NCBI GenBank assembly: GCA_020435995.1
Contig: JAGQYO010000029.1
Coordinates: forward strand, 1 to 42,084
DNA from: Flavobacteriales bacterium
GTDB taxonomy: Bacteria; Bacteroidota; Bacteroidia; Flavobacteriales_G; Salibacteraceae
Direction of reading: 5' to 3'
DNA: 42,084 bases
A program made the position numbers and the translations under genes. The notes beneath the pieces are model-generated. The model ran no database searches and was not told where the DNA came from. It worked only from the letters and a program-made list of their open reading frames with translations. This document shows, in pieces, positions 1-11,400 of the stretch; within the stretch, counting starts at the first letter, position 1, and each line of letters opens with the position of its first letter.

Positions 1-42
1 CTTCCAAGCTGAGGGTCGCGAGTTCGAATCTCGTCTTCCGCT
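1..42 (+). tRNA. tRNA-Gly (TCC), 5' truncated by window edge
   Basis: The 3' half of a tRNA is visible. The anticodon loop CTTCCAA gives anticodon TCC. It is followed by the 3' anticodon stem GCTGA, a 5-base variable loop, a T-arm GCGAG-TTCGAAT-CTCGT and the 3' acceptor strand CTTCCGC with discriminator T. CCA is not encoded. Gly-Thr-tuf-Trp-secE-nusG is the classic order upstream of the ribosomal protein and RNA polymerase genes, which supports the assignment. The 5' half lies outside the window. Confidence 0.9.
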
Positions 43-51
43 CTAATTTTT

Positions 52-123
<72 letters not shown>

Positions 124-194
124 CTGCCTTCAGGGTAATGGTAATGTATATATATTGAATTAAATAATAACAACTTCGAAAAAATTAAATAGCT

Positions 195-1382
195 ATGGCT
201 AAAGCAAATTTTGATCGTTCAAAGCCGCACTTAAATGTGGGAACTATTGGTCACGTAGACCACGGTAAGACTACGCTTACGGCTGCGATTACCAAAACAC
301 TTGCAGACAAAGGATTGTCTGAAGTAAGGAGTTTCGACTCTATTGACAACGCTCCTGAAGAGAAAGAACGTGGTATTACTATTAATACATCACACGTTGA
401 GTATCAAACGGCAAACAGACACTACGCGCATGTTGACTGTCCAGGTCACGCGGATTACGTGAAGAATATGGTTACTGGTGCGGCCCAAATGGACGGTGCA
501 ATACTTGTTGTTGCCTCTACTGATGGTCCTATGCCACAAACTAGGGAGCATATACTTCTTGCTCGTCAGGTTGGTGTTCCAAGAATAGTTGTATTCATGA
601 ATAAAGTGGATATGGTTGATGATGAGGAATTACTTGAATTAGTTGAAATGGAAATCAGAGAACTTCTTGATTTTTACGACTATGATGGTGATAACACGCC
701 AATCATTCAAGGGTCTGCTCTTGGTGCTTTAGAAGGAAAGCCAGAGTGGCAAGAAAAAGTAATGGAATTGATGGATGCGGTTGATACTTACATCGAAGAG
801 CCAGTGAGAGAAATGGACAAACCATTTTTGATGCCGGTTGAAGATGTATTCTCAATTACAGGTCGTGGAACTGTTGCTACTGGTCGTATCGAAACAGGTG
901 TTATTAACTCTGGAGAAGAGGTTGATATTATCGGATTTGGTGCTGAAAAAATGAAATCAGTAGTTACTGGAGTTGAAATGTTCCGTAAGATTCTTAATAG
1001 AGGTGAGGCTGGAGATAACGTAGGCTTGCTTTTAAGAGGAATTGAAAAAGAAGCTATTAGAAGAGGGATGGTTATTGCCAAGCCAGGTTCTATTACTCCT
1101 CACACTAAGTTTAAAGCTGAGGTTTATATCTTGAAGAAAGAAGAAGGTGGACGTCATACTCCATTTCACAACAGGTACCGTCCACAGTTCTACTTAAGAA
1201 CTACAGATGTTACAGGTGAAATCATTCTTCCAGCAGATCGCGAGATGGTTCTTCCTGGTGATAACCTAACAATTGAAGTGAACTTGATTGCTCCAGTTGC
1301 GGTTAACAAAGGGTTGAAATTTGCGATGAGAGAAGGTGGCCGTACTGTTGGTGCAGGTCAAATTACTGAAATCATCGAGTAA
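195..1382 (+). CDS. tuf: translation elongation factor Tu
   Basis: EF-Tu is the GTPase that delivers aminoacyl-tRNA to the ribosomal A site. At 395 residues it has the normal family length. The P-loop GHVDHGKT lies at residues 19-26, the switch I motif RGITI near 59-63, DCPGH at 81-85 and NKVD near 136. The C-terminal barrels carry typical EF-Tu sequence such as RTTDVTGEI. The start is the ATG after an A-rich leader (AATAGCTATGG) without a Shine-Dalgarno sequence, usual in Bacteroidota. The gene sits between tRNA-Thr and tRNA-Trp, the position of tufB in many bacteria, and is followed by a hairpin at 1397-1443. No TAnnTTTG promoter is visible in the 71-bp spacer after tRNA-Thr, so it may be transcribed together with the upstream tRNAs. 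Confidence 0.99.
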   Translation: MAKANFDRSKPHLNVGTIGHVDHGKTTLTAAITKTLADKGLSEVRSFDSIDNAPEEKERGITINTSHVEYQTANRHYAHVDCPGHADYVKNMVTGAAQMDGAILVVASTDGPMPQTREHILLARQVGVPRIVVFMNKVDMVDDEELLELVEMEIRELLDFYDYDGDNTPIIQGSALGALEGKPEWQEKVMELMDAVDTYIEEPVREMDKPFLMPVEDVFSITGRGTVATGRIETGVINSGEEVDIIGFGAEKMKSVVTGVEMFRKILNRGEAGDNVGLLLRGIEKEAIRRGMVIAKPGSITPHTKFKAEVYILKKEEGGRHTPFHNRYRPQFYLRTTDVTGEIILPADREMVLPGDNLTIEVNLIAPVAVNKGLKFAMREGGRTVGAGQITEIIE

Positions 1383-1396
1383 TAAAAATAAAAAGA

Positions 1397-1443
1397 AGAA
1401 AAGGAAAGGTGGCTTCTGTTTGAAGTTCACCTTTCATTTTCTA
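1397..1443 (+). terminator. Hairpin between tuf and tRNA-Trp, possible terminator or processing site
   Basis: The arms GAAAGGTG (1404-1411) and CACCTTTC (1428-1435) are perfectly complementary. They can be extended outward (AGAAAA/TTTTCT, one mismatch) and inward (CTTC/GAAG), with loop TGTTT. The 3' side is ATTTTCT, so there is a short U-rich tail. Since tRNA-Trp starts four bases later with no visible promoter, partial termination or RNase processing is as plausible as a full stop. Confidence 0.5.
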
Positions 1444-1446
1444 AAT

Positions 1447-1519
1447 ACGGGCGTAGCTCAGTTGGTAGAGCATTGGTCTCCAAAACCAAGGGCCGTGAGT
1501 TCGAATCTTACCGCCCGTG
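1447..1519 (+). tRNA. tRNA-Trp (CCA)
   Basis: The acceptor strands ACGGGCG and CGCCCGT pair perfectly, with discriminator G. The anticodon stem TTGGT/ACCAA encloses loop CTCCAAA, giving anticodon CCA (Trp). The T-loop is TTCGAAT. CCA is not encoded at the 3' end. It lies 14 bases before secE, the common bacterial arrangement tuf-trnW-secE-nusG. Confidence 0.96.
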
Positions 1520-1533
1520 CAACTGGAAATTAA

Positions 1534-1731
1534 ATGGAAGGAGTAAAACAATATATTAAGGAGTCTTACGACGAAATGGTTCATAAAGTGAGTTGGCCTA
1601 CTTGGCCCAATTTACAGAACAGTGCTGTGGTTGTTTTATTTGCCACTTTCGTATTCGCGGTAGTGATCTATATCATGGATTTGATGTTTGGTCAGTCTAT
1701 GGATGTGATTTATACCAAAATATTCAACTAA
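1534..1731 (+). CDS. secE: preprotein translocase subunit SecE
   Basis: SecE is the small essential subunit that clamps SecY in the Sec translocon of the inner membrane. The 65-residue protein has the short single-helix form: an amphipathic N-terminal helix, the conserved VSWPTWPNL segment near residues 19-27, then one transmembrane helix (about residues 29-51). It lies directly after tRNA-Trp and 11 bases before nusG, the near-universal neighbour. The leader has no Shine-Dalgarno sequence. Confidence 0.96.
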   Translation: MEGVKQYIKESYDEMVHKVSWPTWPNLQNSAVVVLFATFVFAVVIYIMDLMFGQSMDVIYTKIFN

Positions 1732-1742
1732 GATTAGGAGAA

Positions 1743-2294
1743 ATGGCAGAGGAAATAAAAAAACGCTGGTATGTTCTCCGTGCCATTAGTGGTAAGGAAA
1801 AGAAGGTAAAAGAATACATTGAGCTTGAGGTTGAAAGAATGAAAATGACAAGTTTCGTTTCTCAGGTTCTTATTCCTACCGAAAAAGTTTTCCAAATCAG
1901 AAATGGAAAGAAAGTAAGTAAAGAACGAAACTTTTTTCCAGGGTATGTACTGGTTGAGGCTTCGCTTGTTGGTGAAGTGCCGCACGTATTAAAAGCAATC
2001 CCGAATGTTATTGGATTTCTTGGAGGTGAAAAGGGTGGAGATCCCATGCCTTTAAGACTTTCAGAAGTTAATAGAATTTTAGGAAAGGTAGATGAGCTTG
2101 CCGAAAGCGACGAGACCATGAATATTCCTTTCCTTGTTGGAGAAACTGTTAAAGTTATTGACGGTCCATTCAACTCCTTTTCTGGTATGATCGAAGAGAT
2201 CAACGAAGAAAAGAAGAAACTCAAGGTAATGGTGAAGATATTTGGAAGAAAAACACCATTGGAATTGAGCTACATGCAAGTAGAAAAAGAGTAA
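1743..2294 (+). CDS. nusG: transcription termination/antitermination factor NusG
   Basis: NusG binds the RNA polymerase clamp, promotes processivity and links polymerase to Rho or the ribosome. The protein is 183 residues. The NGN domain starts with RWYVLRAISGKEKKV (about 8-22) and contains FFPGYVLVE. The C-terminal KOW domain contains VKVIDGPFNSFSG (about 132-144). An open frame reaches further upstream into secE in another phase, but the ATG at 1743, preceded by AGGAG, gives the family-typical MAEEIKKRW start and is chosen. It is probably cotranscribed with secE and the ribosomal protein genes. Confidence 0.97.
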   Translation: MAEEIKKRWYVLRAISGKEKKVKEYIELEVERMKMTSFVSQVLIPTEKVFQIRNGKKVSKERNFFPGYVLVEASLVGEVPHVLKAIPNVIGFLGGEKGGDPMPLRLSEVNRILGKVDELAESDETMNIPFLVGETVKVIDGPFNSFSGMIEEINEEKKKLKVMVKIFGRKTPLELSYMQVEKE

Positions 2295-2354
2295 TATCTG
2301 CTTCCAAGCATTAATATAAATGTTCATTAAAGAACGAGAGTTAAATCATTAATC

Positions 2355-2783
2355 ATGGCAAAAGAAATAAGTGGTCTGATTAAGTTGCAAATCCGAGGAG
2401 GTGCTGCGAATCCATCACCACCTGTTGGTCCTGCGTTAGGAGCAAAAGGTGTTAACATAATGGAATTCTGCAAGCAGTTTAATGGCCGAACTCAGGACAA
2501 AGCGGGAAAAGTATTGCCGGTGGTGATTACTGTTTATTCCGACAAGTCATTTGAGTTTGTTATTAAAACTCCCCCAGTGGCTGTGCAACTTTTGGAAGCT
2601 GCAAAATTGAAATCCGGTTCTTCAGAACCGAATAGAAAGAAAGTGGCTTCGTTGAGCATGGATGCAATTCGAAAGATAGCTGAGGATAAGATGCCTGATC
2701 TAAATTGTTTCACCGTTGATTCAGCTGTTGAAATGGTTGCTGGTACTGCACGCAGTATGGGAATAACCGTAAAACGCAAATAA
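2355..2783 (+). CDS. rplK: 50S ribosomal protein L11
   Basis: L11 binds 23S rRNA at the GTPase-associated centre and contributes to factor-dependent GTP hydrolysis; it is also needed for ribosome-dependent RelA activation. It is 142 residues, the normal length. The N-terminal domain carries [18 protein letters not shown] (about 22-39), the proline-rich thiostrepton-contact region. The C-terminal RNA-binding domain ends in [11 protein letters not shown]. It follows nusG after 60 bp and precedes rplA. Confidence 0.98.
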   Translation: MAKEISGLIKLQIRGGAANPSPPVGPALGAKGVNIMEFCKQFNGRTQDKAGKVLPVVITVYSDKSFEFVIKTPPVAVQLLEAAKLKSGSSEPNRKKVASLSMDAIRKIAEDKMPDLNCFTVDSAVEMVAGTARSMGITVKRK

Positions 2784-2805
2784 CAATCAAATAAGTTAAT
2801 TGAGA

Positions 2806-3495
2806 ATGGCTGTTTTAACAAAAAAACAAAAAGACGCGGTTTCTAAATATGATAGCACCAAAAAGTATTCTTTAAAGGAAACTTGTGCTCTCATTAAAGA
2901 AATATCTAATGCGAAGTTTGATGCAAGCGTTGATGTTGCAATTCGATTGGGTGTAGATCCACGAAAAGCAAATCAAATGGTGAGAGGAACGGTTTCGTTG
3001 CCTCATGGTACTGGAAAAGACACCAAGGTTCTAGTTTTATGTACTCCAGATAAGGAGGAAGAAGCTAAAGCTGCAGGTGCTGATTACGTGGGCCTTGATG
3101 AATACGTTGATAAGATTAAAGGCGGTTGGACCGATATCGATGTAATTATCACAATGCCTTCAGTGATGGGAAAGGTTGGTGCTTTAGGTAGAATATTAGG
3201 ACCTAGAGGATTGATGCCTAACCCTAAGACAGGAACTGTTACAATGGAAATTGGAAAAGCGGTTACCGAAGTTAAAGCGGGTAAAATTGACTTTAAAGTT
3301 GATAAGTATGGTATCATACACGCAAGCGTAGGTAAAGTATCTTTTGATGCTAGTAAACTTTTCGAAAACTCATCTGAGCTGATTCAAACTATCATTAAAC
3401 TCAAACCTGCTGCCTCTAAAGGTACTTATGTGAAAAGTGTCTTTATGTCTAGCACAATGAGCCCTAGTGTATCCATTGACGAAAAGTCAATATAG
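2806..3495 (+). CDS. rplA: 50S ribosomal protein L1
   Basis: L1 forms the mobile L1 stalk of the large subunit and, in many bacteria, represses its own operon by binding the mRNA. The protein is 229 residues from the ATG at 2806; a TTG two codons upstream is unlikely to be used because the family starts MAVLTKKQK. Recognisable segments are [20 protein letters not shown] and [15 protein letters not shown]. No obvious L1-binding mimic was identified upstream of rplK. Confidence 0.97.
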   Translation: MAVLTKKQKDAVSKYDSTKKYSLKETCALIKEISNAKFDASVDVAIRLGVDPRKANQMVRGTVSLPHGTGKDTKVLVLCTPDKEEEAKAAGADYVGLDEYVDKIKGGWTDIDVIITMPSVMGKVGALGRILGPRGLMPNPKTGTVTMEIGKAVTEVKAGKIDFKVDKYGIIHASVGKVSFDASKLFENSSELIQTIIKLKPAASKGTYVKSVFMSSTMSPSVSIDEKSI

Positions 3496-3521
3496 TTGGT
3501 TATCTCTTAAAAATAGAATCT

Positions 3522-4046
3522 ATGACAAGAGAAGAAAAAGCCAAGAGCATTCAGGAAATTTCCGAAAGGTTAATTAATTCTGAAGTAGTCTACCTAGCTG
3601 ATGTATCTGGGTTAAGCGCTGAAAAAACTTCTAAACTTAGAAGGCTTTGTTTCAATAGAAACGTTGGTATTAAAGTGGTAAAAAACACTTTATTACAAAA
3701 AGCTTTTGAAAGTATTGAAGGTAAAGATTTTAGTGGTTTATCTGGAGCATTAAAAGGTAATACTTCCATCATGACAACCAATGTAGGCAATGTGCCCGCT
3801 AAGTTGATCAAGGAATTTAGAGACAAATCTGATAAGCCACTATTAAAAGGTGCGTGGATTCAGGATACAGTATTTATTGGTGACAATCAGTTGGATACTT
3901 TGGCTACATTGAAGTCGAAGGAAGAACTTATCGGCGACATTATCATGTTGCTTCAGTCACCTGCTAAGAATGTTGTTTCGGCTCTTAGTTCTGGCGGAGG
4001 TAAACTCGCAGGAATAATAAAAACTTTATCTGAAAGACCCGAGTAA
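3522..4046 (+). CDS. rplJ: 50S ribosomal protein L10
   Basis: L10 anchors the L7/L12 dimers to the ribosomal stalk. The 174-residue length is normal. The N-terminal rRNA-binding domain includes VYLADVSGLSAEKTSKLRR and VVKNTLLQKA. The C-terminal helix after SPAKNVVSALSS is the expected L7/L12 docking site. The 26-bp spacer after rplA is too short for the long L10 leader known from enterobacteria, so autoregulation, if present, must work differently. Confidence 0.97.
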   Translation: MTREEKAKSIQEISERLINSEVVYLADVSGLSAEKTSKLRRLCFNRNVGIKVVKNTLLQKAFESIEGKDFSGLSGALKGNTSIMTTNVGNVPAKLIKEFRDKSDKPLLKGAWIQDTVFIGDNQLDTLATLKSKEELIGDIIMLLQSPAKNVVSALSSGGGKLAGIIKTLSERPE

Positions 4047-4102
4047 TTGTTGCTTGGTATTGAAAATTAATTAATTCGTTTAAAATTTAAAACTAAAATA
4101 AA

Positions 4103-4480
4103 ATGGCTGATTTAAAAGCTTTTGCAGAACAACTCGTAAACCTTACAGTAAAGGAAGTAAACGAGCTAGCAGGTATTCTTAAAGATGAGTACGGTATCGA
4201 ACCTGCTGCTGCAGCTGTAGCTGTTGCTGCTGCTGGTGGTGGTGATGCGGGTGCTGCTGCTGAAGAAAAAACAGAATTCGACGTAGTCCTAAAGTCTGGA
4301 GGCGCTAACAAACTTCAAGTTGTGAAGTTGGTTAAAGATCTTACAGGTCAAGGACTAAAAGAAGCTAAAGCCCTAGTTGATGGCGCGCCTAGCACAATTA
4401 AAGAAGGTGCTGCCAAAGATGAAGCTGAAGCACTTAAAGCTCAGCTTGAAGAAGTAGGAGCTGAAGTTGAGCTTAAGTAA
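4103..4480 (+). CDS. rplL: 50S ribosomal protein L7/L12
   Basis: L7/L12 is the multicopy acidic stalk protein that recruits translational GTPases. It is 125 residues. The N-terminal dimerisation and L10-binding helices are followed by an Ala/Gly-rich hinge ([20 protein letters not shown], about 36-55), then the C-terminal domain with [20 protein letters not shown]. The 56-bp leader is strongly AT-rich, ending in ACTAAAATAAA before ATG, consistent with high expression in Bacteroidota. A hairpin follows in the spacer before rpoB. Confidence 0.98.
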   Translation: MADLKAFAEQLVNLTVKEVNELAGILKDEYGIEPAAAAVAVAAAGGGDAGAAAEEKTEFDVVLKSGGANKLQVVKLVKDLTGQGLKEAKALVDGAPSTIKEGAAKDEAEALKAQLEEVGAEVELK

Positions 4481-4504
4481 GCTCTTAATAGTATTTAATA
4501 ATGA

Positions 4505-4541
4505 AGTAAGGTTTAGGCTCTTTGTAGCCTAAACCCTTACT
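4505..4541 (+). promoter_or_regulatory. rplL-rpoB intergenic hairpin (attenuator or RNase site candidate)
   Basis: The left arm AGTAAGGTTTAGGCT and right arm AGCCTAAACCCTTACT are complementary except for one bulged base; the loop is CTTTGT. The hairpin lies 24 bases after rplL and 42 bases before rpoB, and its T-run is poor (TTGTTTA). In E. coli the same spacer contains a partial terminator and an RNase III site that lower rpoBC output relative to the ribosomal proteins. A similar role is inferred from position only. Confidence 0.65.
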
Positions 4542-4583
4542 TGTTTATAGCTATTAGGTTGTAAATTAAATTCCTTAAAATCC

Positions 4584-7500
4584 ATGAGTCGGCAGCAATT
4601 CGCGAAAGAAAGAATAAATTTTGGTACCACCCGTAACCAATTAAAATATCCAGATTTTTTGGATATTCAGTTAAAGTCTTTTCAAGACTTTTTTCAACTT
4701 GAAACAACGCCCGAAAATCGAGAGGCCGAAGGTCTATTCAAGGTGTTTAGCGAAAATTTCCCCATTACTGATGCACGAAACAATTTCGTTCTTGAGTTTT
4801 TGGATTATTTCGTAGACCCTCCTCGTTATTCAATTGAAGAAACAATTGATCGTGGTTTAACCTATAGCGTTCCGCTAAAAGCGAAACTTAAGCTGTATTG
4901 CACCGATCCCGAGCATGAGGACTTCGAAACAATTGTACAGGATGTGTATTTGGGTACAATCCCCTATATGTCGCCTAAAGGTTCATTTATAATAAATGGC
5001 GCCGAACGAGTTGTTGTATCTCAGTTGCATAGATCTCCTGGAGTATTCTTTGGTCATAGTTTCCACGCTAATGGCACAAAACTATATTCCGCAAGAGTTA
5101 TTCCTTTTAAAGGTTCATGGATTGAATTTGCTACAGATATTAATTCTGTAATGTACGCTTACATTGATAGAAAGAAGAAGTTACCAGTAACTACTTTACT
5201 TCGTTCTATTGGGTATGAAAGCGATAAAGATATTCTCGAAATATTTGATTTAGCGGATGAAATCAAAGTAAACAAAACCCAACTCAAAAAATCGAAAGGC
5301 AGAAGACTTGCAGCTCGTGTACTTAAAACCTGGTTTGAAGATTTCGTGGATGAGGATACAGGAGAAGTTGTATCTATTGAAAGAAACGAAGTAATCGTTG
5401 ATCGTGAAATCGTTCTTGAGGATGAGCACATCGATGAAATTCTTGATTCTGGAGTAAAGTCCATTCTTCTACACAAAGAAGATGCAAATGCTGCGGATTA
5501 CGCGATCATTTATAATACACTGCAAAAAGACCCTTCAAATTCAGAAATTGAAGCAGTTGAGCATATCTACCGAATATTACGTAACGCTGAACCACCAGAT
5601 GAGGAAACTGCTCGTGGTATCATCGATAAGTTATTTTTCTCAGATAAGAGATATGATTTGGGTGAGGTAGGTAGATACAGAATTAATAAAAAGCTAGGCT
5701 TGAATATCGATATGGATACCAAGATTCTTAGCAAACTAGATATTATTGAAATCATCAAATACCTGATTGAGCTTATTAACTCAAAGGCAGATGTTGATGA
5801 TATTGATCACCTTTCAAACAGAAGGGTAAGAACAGTAGGTGAGCAGTTATATGCTCAGTTTGGTGTTGGTCTTTCTAGAATGGCAAGAACCATTCGTGAA
5901 AGAATGAATGTGAGAGACAATGAGGTTTTTACACCAATTGATTTAATTAACGCCAAGACCTTGTCTTCCGTTATTAATTCCTTTTTTGGAACAAATCAGC
6001 TTTCACAATTCATGGATCAAACCAATTCTTTGGCTGAGGTAACTCACAAGCGAAGAATGTCAGCACTTGGACCTGGTGGTTTATCTAGAGAAAGAGCGGG
6101 ATTTGAGGTTCGTGACGTTCACTACACGCACTACGGTAGGTTATGTACGATCGAAACGCCTGAAGGACCAAATATCGGTTTGATTTCTTCTATGTGTGTT
6201 TATGCTAAGGTAAATAAGCTTGGGTTTATTGAAACACCTTATAGAAAAGTAGCTGCTGGTAAGGTAGATTTACAAGGTGATGTAGTTTATTTGGCCGCTG
6301 AGGAAGAAAACGGTATGACCATCGCGCAAGCCAATGCCATTATCGATGACAAAGGCCAGTTTGCAAATGAAAAAGTAAAAGCAAGATACGAAGGAGATTT
6401 CCCAGTAGTTGCGCCAGAATCGGTTTCATTAATGGACGTTGCGCCTAACCAAATTGCCTCTATCGCGGCTTCACTTATTCCATTTTTGGAACATGATGAT
6501 GCCAACAGAGCACTTATGGGATCTAACATGCAGCGTCAAGCTGTACCATTGCTTAAACCAGAAACTCCTATCGTAGGAACAGGTTTAGAAGAGCCACTAG
6601 CTCGGGATTCAAGAGTATTGATTTCTGCTGAAGGTGATGGAGTAGTGGAATATGTGGATTCAAGGGAAGTAAGGATTCTTTATGATCGCAATGATGAAGA
6701 GAATCTTGTCAATTTTGATGCGCCACTTAAGTCATATAACTTAATAAAGTTTGCCAAAACAAATCAGAGTACTTGCGTAAATCACAACCCAATTGTAAAG
6801 GTTGGAGAGCGAGTGAAGAAAGGACAAATCCTGGTTGAAGGTTATGCTACTCATGATGGCGAATTGGCACTTGGAAGAAACCTTATGGTGGCCTTTATGC
6901 CATGGAAAGGATATAACTTCGAGGATGCGATTGTAATTTCAGAAAACGTAGTTAAAGACGATATTTATACTTCGGTTCACGTTTCTGAATATTCATTAGA
7001 AGTGAGAGATACCAAACTTGGGTTGGAAGAACTTACTGCCGACATTCCTAATGTAAGCGAAGAGGCTACAAAAAATCTTGATGAAAACGGTCTTATCCGT
7101 ATTGGAACTCAAGTAAAAGAAGGAGATATTCTTATTGGAAAAATCACACCAAAAGGTGAGAGTGATCCTACTCCTGAAGAAAAGCTTTTAAGAGCAATTT
7201 TTGGAGATAAAGCTGGAGATGTTAAAGATGCTTCTTTGAAAGTTCCGCCTTCATCAGATGGTGTTGTAATCGAAAAGAAACTTTTCTCCAGAAAAATAAA
7301 AGACAGAAAGGCAAAAGCCGAGGAAAAACAACTTTTGGACGAAGTAGACGAAGTATTCAACAAAAGAATGGCGGAGCTCAAAGGCGTTTTGGTTGAGAAA
7401 TTATTCACTATTGTTACTGGTAAAACGTCTCAGGGTGTTTTCAATAATTTTAGAGAAGAGATTATCGCCAAGGGTACTAAGTTTACTTTGAAGCTTTTAA

Positions 7501-8396
7501 ATTCTGTTGATTATACGGATATTAGTGCATCTGGTTGGACTACTGATGATGATAAAAATCAATTGATCAAGACCCTACTTCACAATTTTCATATCAAAGC
7601 CAGCGAATTTATTGGCGATATGAAACGTGAGAAGTTTAAGATTTCGATTGGTGATGAATTGCCAGCAGGTATTGTTCAGTTAGCTAAAGTTTATTTGGCT
7701 ACTAAGCGAAAGCTTAAGGTTGGTGATAAAATGGCTGGACGACACGGAAACAAAGGTATTGTTGCCAAAATCGTTCGTCAAGAGGATATGCCTTTTATGG
7801 AAGATGGCACACCTGTGGATATCGTATTAAATCCACTTGGGGTACCTTCAAGGATGAACCTTGGTCAAATTTACGAAACGGTTCTTGGATGGGCTGGAAA
7901 AAGGCTTGGATTGAAATTCGCGACACCTATCTTTGATGGAGCAACGCTACAACAAATCGAGGATTACTCTAAAGAGGCTGGAATTCCAAAAATGGGAAGA
8001 ACATACCTGTACGATGGTGGAACTGGAGATAAATTTCATCAACCTGCTACGGTTGGTGTAATTTACATGCTTAAACTTCACCACTTGGTGGATGATAAGA
8101 TGCATGCAAGGTCTATTGGACCATATTCTCTTATTACACAGCAGCCATTGGGTGGTAAAGCACAGTTTGGAGGTCAAAGATTTGGTGAGATGGAAGTTTG
8201 GGCACTTGAGGCTTTTGGAGCTTCCAATATCCTACAGGAAATTCTTACTGTGAAATCTGATGACGTTATTGGAAGAGCTAAGGCTTACGAAAAAATCGTA
8301 AAAGGTGAAAATATGCCTATCCCTGGAATTCCAGAATCATTTAATGTATTGCTACATGAAATGAGAGGATTGTGTCTTAACATCACATTAGATTAA
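4584..8396 (+). CDS. rpoB: DNA-directed RNA polymerase subunit beta
   Basis: The beta subunit forms half of the RNA polymerase active cleft. It is 1270 residues, normal for Bacteroidota. The rifampicin-binding segment runs from about residue 468 ([11 protein letters not shown]) to the [13 protein letters not shown] motif near 495-507. The Gln, Asp, His, Arg and Ser positions associated with rifampicin sensitivity are unchanged. Also visible are the [12 protein letters not shown] catalytic-cleft motif and the C-terminal [20 protein letters not shown]. It lies 103 bp after rplL and 34 bp before rpoC. Starts at ATG in [14 protein letters not shown]. Confidence 0.99.
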   Translation: MSRQQFAKERINFGTTRNQLKYPDFLDIQLKSFQDFFQLETTPENREAEGLFKVFSENFPITDARNNFVLEFLDYFVDPPRYSIEETIDRGLTYSVPLKAKLKLYCTDPEHEDFETIVQDVYLGTIPYMSPKGSFIINGAERVVVSQLHRSPGVFFGHSFHANGTKLYSARVIPFKGSWIEFATDINSVMYAYIDRKKKLPVTTLLRSIGYESDKDILEIFDLADEIKVNKTQLKKSKGRRLAARVLKTWFEDFVDEDTGEVVSIERNEVIVDREIVLEDEHIDEILDSGVKSILLHKEDANAADYAIIYNTLQKDPSNSEIEAVEHIYRILRNAEPPDEETARGIIDKLFFSDKRYDLGEVGRYRINKKLGLNIDMDTKILSKLDIIEIIKYLIELINSKADVDDIDHLSNRRVRTVGEQLYAQFGVGLSRMARTIRERMNVRDNEVFTPIDLINAKTLSSVINSFFGTNQLSQFMDQTNSLAEVTHKRRMSALGPGGLSRERAGFEVRDVHYTHYGRLCTIETPEGPNIGLISSMCVYAKVNKLGFIETPYRKVAAGKVDLQGDVVYLAAEEENGMTIAQANAIIDDKGQFANEKVKARYEGDFPVVAPESVSLMDVAPNQIASIAASLIPFLEHDDANRALMGSNMQRQAVPLLKPETPIVGTGLEEPLARDSRVLISAEGDGVVEYVDSREVRILYDRNDEENLVNFDAPLKSYNLIKFAKTNQSTCVNHNPIVKVGERVKKGQILVEGYATHDGELALGRNLMVAFMPWKGYNFEDAIVISENVVKDDIYTSVHVSEYSLEVRDTKLGLEELTADIPNVSEEATKNLDENGLIRIGTQVKEGDILIGKITPKGESDPTPEEKLLRAIFGDKAGDVKDASLKVPPSSDGVVIEKKLFSRKIKDRKAKAEEKQLLDEVDEVFNKRMAELKGVLVEKLFTIVTGKTSQGVFNNFREEIIAKGTKFTLKLLNSVDYTDISASGWTTDDDKNQLIKTLLHNFHIKASEFIGDMKREKFKISIGDELPAGIVQLAKVYLATKRKLKVGDKMAGRHGNKGIVAKIVRQEDMPFMEDGTPVDIVLNPLGVPSRMNLGQIYETVLGWAGKRLGLKFATPIFDGATLQQIEDYSKEAGIPKMGRTYLYDGGTGDKFHQPATVGVIYMLKLHHLVDDKMHARSIGPYSLITQQPLGGKAQFGGQRFGEMEVWALEAFGASNILQEILTVKSDDVIGRAKAYEKIVKGENMPIPGIPESFNVLLHEMRGLCLNITLD

Positions 8397-8430
8397 ATCA
8401 AATTGTAATTAAACTTTAGATATAAAAAAC

Positions 8431-11400
8431 ATGGCGCTCAGAAAAGACGTTAAAGGAAACAGCGAGTTTAATAAGATTTCGATCGGTTTAGGTTCACCAG
8501 AAATGATACTCGAGCAATCGAGAGGTGAGGTTCTTAAACCCGAAACTATCAATTACCGGACTTATAAACCAGAAAGAGATGGTTTGTTCTGTGAAAGAAT
8601 ATTTGGTCCAGTAAAAGATTACGAATGCCACTGTGGTAAATACAAGAGAATCCGATATAAAGGAATTATCTGTGACCGTTGCGGTGTTGAAGTTACCGAG
8701 AAAAAAGTAAGACGAGAAAGAATGGGGCATATAGGACTTGTTGTTCCTGTTGCTCACATTTGGTACTTTAAATCTTTACCTAATAAAATTGGTTACTTGC
8801 TTGGATTACCTAGTAAGAAATTAGATGCTATTATCTATTATGAAAGATATGTTGTAATTCAGCCTGGAAATGCTGTGAATGCTGAAGGAGAGCCAGTTTT
8901 AAAGTTGGATTTTCTTACCGAAGAAGAGTACCTCGACATTTTAGATGCGCTTCCAAAGGAAAATCAGTATTTGGATGATTCTGACCCGAATAAGTTTATC
9001 GCTAAGATGGGTGCTGATGCATTGTTCGATCTTTTGGCTTCGGTAGAATTGGATAGCTTATCTTATGAATTGCGTCACAAGGCGAATACTGAAACTTCGC
9101 AGCAACGTAAGAATGAGGCCTTAAAAAGACTTCAGGTTGTTGAGGCTTTCAGAGAAGCAAATAGCCGAAAAGAAAATCGCCCTGAATGGATGATTGTAAA
9201 GGTTGTTCCCGTTATTCCACCTGAATTGCGTCCGTTAGTTCCCTTAGATGGTGGCCGATTTGCTACTTCAGATTTAAATGATTTGTACCGTAGGGTAATT
9301 ATTCGAAATAATCGTTTGAAGAGATTATTGGAGATAAAAGCACCTGAAGTGATTCTTAGAAACGAGAAGAGAATGCTTCAAGAAGCGGTTGATTCTTTAT
9401 TCGACAACTCTAGAAAATCTTCAGCGGTAAAAACAGAATCTAACAGAGCTTTAAAATCACTTTCAGATTCTTTAAAGGGTAAGCAAGGACGTTTTCGTCA
9501 GAACTTACTTGGAAAGAGGGTTGATTATTCAGCACGTTCTGTTATCGTTGTGGGTCCGGAATTGAAATTACACGAATGTGGAATTCCGAAGGGAATGGCA
9601 GCCGAGCTTTACAAGCCTTTTATCATCCGCAAGATGATTGAAAGAGGAATTGTAAAAACAGTAAAGTCGGCTAAAAAGATTGTTGACCGTAAAGAGCCTG
9701 TTGTTTGGGATATTCTTGAGAATGTACTTAAAGGTCATCCTGTTCTTTTGAATAGAGCACCAACTCTTCACCGTTTGGGTATTCAAGCTTTTCAACCAAA
9801 ATTGATTGAAGGAAAAGCAATTCAACTTCATCCACTTGTGTGTACAGCATTCAATGCGGATTTTGACGGTGACCAGATGGCAGTTCACTTACCATTGGGT
9901 AGTGCCGCAATTTTGGAAGCTCAGCTGTTAATGTTGGCCTCTCACAATATTTTGAATCCAGCGAATGGTGCTCCTATAGCAGTACCTTCTCAGGATATGG
10001 TCTTGGGTCTTTATTATATGACAAAGGCTCGTAAGTCTACCAAAGAATGGTTTATTAAGGGTGAAGGAAATATTTTTTATTCGCCTGAAGAGGTAAAGAT
10101 TGCTTTTAATGAAGGAAAGCTAGATTTACACGCAACTATTAAAGTAAAGACACACGATATGGTGAATGGTGAAGCGGTTAATCATATTATTGATACCACT
10201 TGTGGAAGGGTGCTTTTTAACGAAGTAGTTCCTAAATCTGTTGGTTATATCAATGATGTACTTACCAAAAAATCACTAAGAGATATTATTGGAGTTGTGT
10301 TAAAAGCAACGGGCTTTGCTAAAACCGCTGCTTTCTTAGATGACATTAAATCTCTTGGATTCTATATGGCATTCAAAGGTGGATTGTCATTCAACTTGGA
10401 TGATATTATCATTCCACCAGAAAAAGACATTCTTTTAGAAGCTGCTAACAAGGAAGTAGACAATGTACTCATGAACTATAACATGGGTCTGATTACTAAC
10501 AATGAAAGGTACAATCAGATAATTGATATCTGGACGCATACAAACTCTAAGTTGACTGCTACCTTAATGGATCGTTTACAAAATGATAACCAAGGTTTCA
10601 ATTCAATTTATATGATGTTTGATTCAGGTGCGAGGGGTTCGAAAGAACAGATTCGACAGCTGAGTGGAATGAGAGGTTTGATGGCAAAACCGAAGAAATC
10701 GGGTACTTCATCAGGTCAGGAAATTATTGAAAATCCAATTCTTTCTAACTTTAAAGAAGGGCTTTCTATCCTTGAGTATTTTATCTCTACGCACGGTGCT
10801 CGAAAGGGTCTTGCGGATACGGCACTTAAAACTGCAGATGCTGGTTACTTAACAAGACGATTAGTAGACGTATCTCAGGATGTTGTTATTACAGAAGAAG
10901 ATTGTGGAACCTTACGAGGGTTAACTGCAACTGCCCTTAAAAACAATGAAGAAATTGTTGAGCGACTTGCTGATCGAATCATTGGAAGAACCGCATTGGA
11001 GGATATTTATCACCCAGACACCGATGAGTTGATTATAGAATCAGGTGAGACAATTACTGATGAAATTGGAAAACTTATCGATTCATTAGGTATTGAAGAA
11101 GTCGAAATTCGTTCGGTACTTACTTGCGAAACGGGTAGAGGGGTTTGTGTTAAATGTTATGGCCGTAGCTTAGCTAGTGGCAAAATGGTTCAGAAAGGTG
11201 AAGCTGTTGGTGTAATTGCTGCGCAGTCCATTGGAGAACCTGGTACACAGCTTACGCTTCGAACGTTCCACGTTGGGGGTACCGCTTCTAATATTGCTTC
11301 CGCTTCTAAGATTATTTCTAGAAACGATGGTAAACTAGAAATCGATGAGCTAAAAACAGTAAAGAAAACGAACGATAAGGGTGTTGAAGTAGAATTGGTC

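Noticed and set aside
1336-1533. 65-codon frame across the end of tuf and tRNA-Trp
   Set aside because: It runs out of frame through tuf, a hairpin and a tRNA gene; the encoded peptide is not credible.
4093-4311. Alanine/proline-rich open frame on the minus strand over rplL
   Set aside because: It is the antisense of the Ala-rich rplL hinge; the repeated GCT codons leave the opposite strand open. No independent start or family signal.
5159-5476. Antisense open frames within rpoB, rpoC and the dikinase-like gene
   Set aside because: Serine-rich frames created by the codon pattern of the real genes; they lack start signals and recognisable domains.
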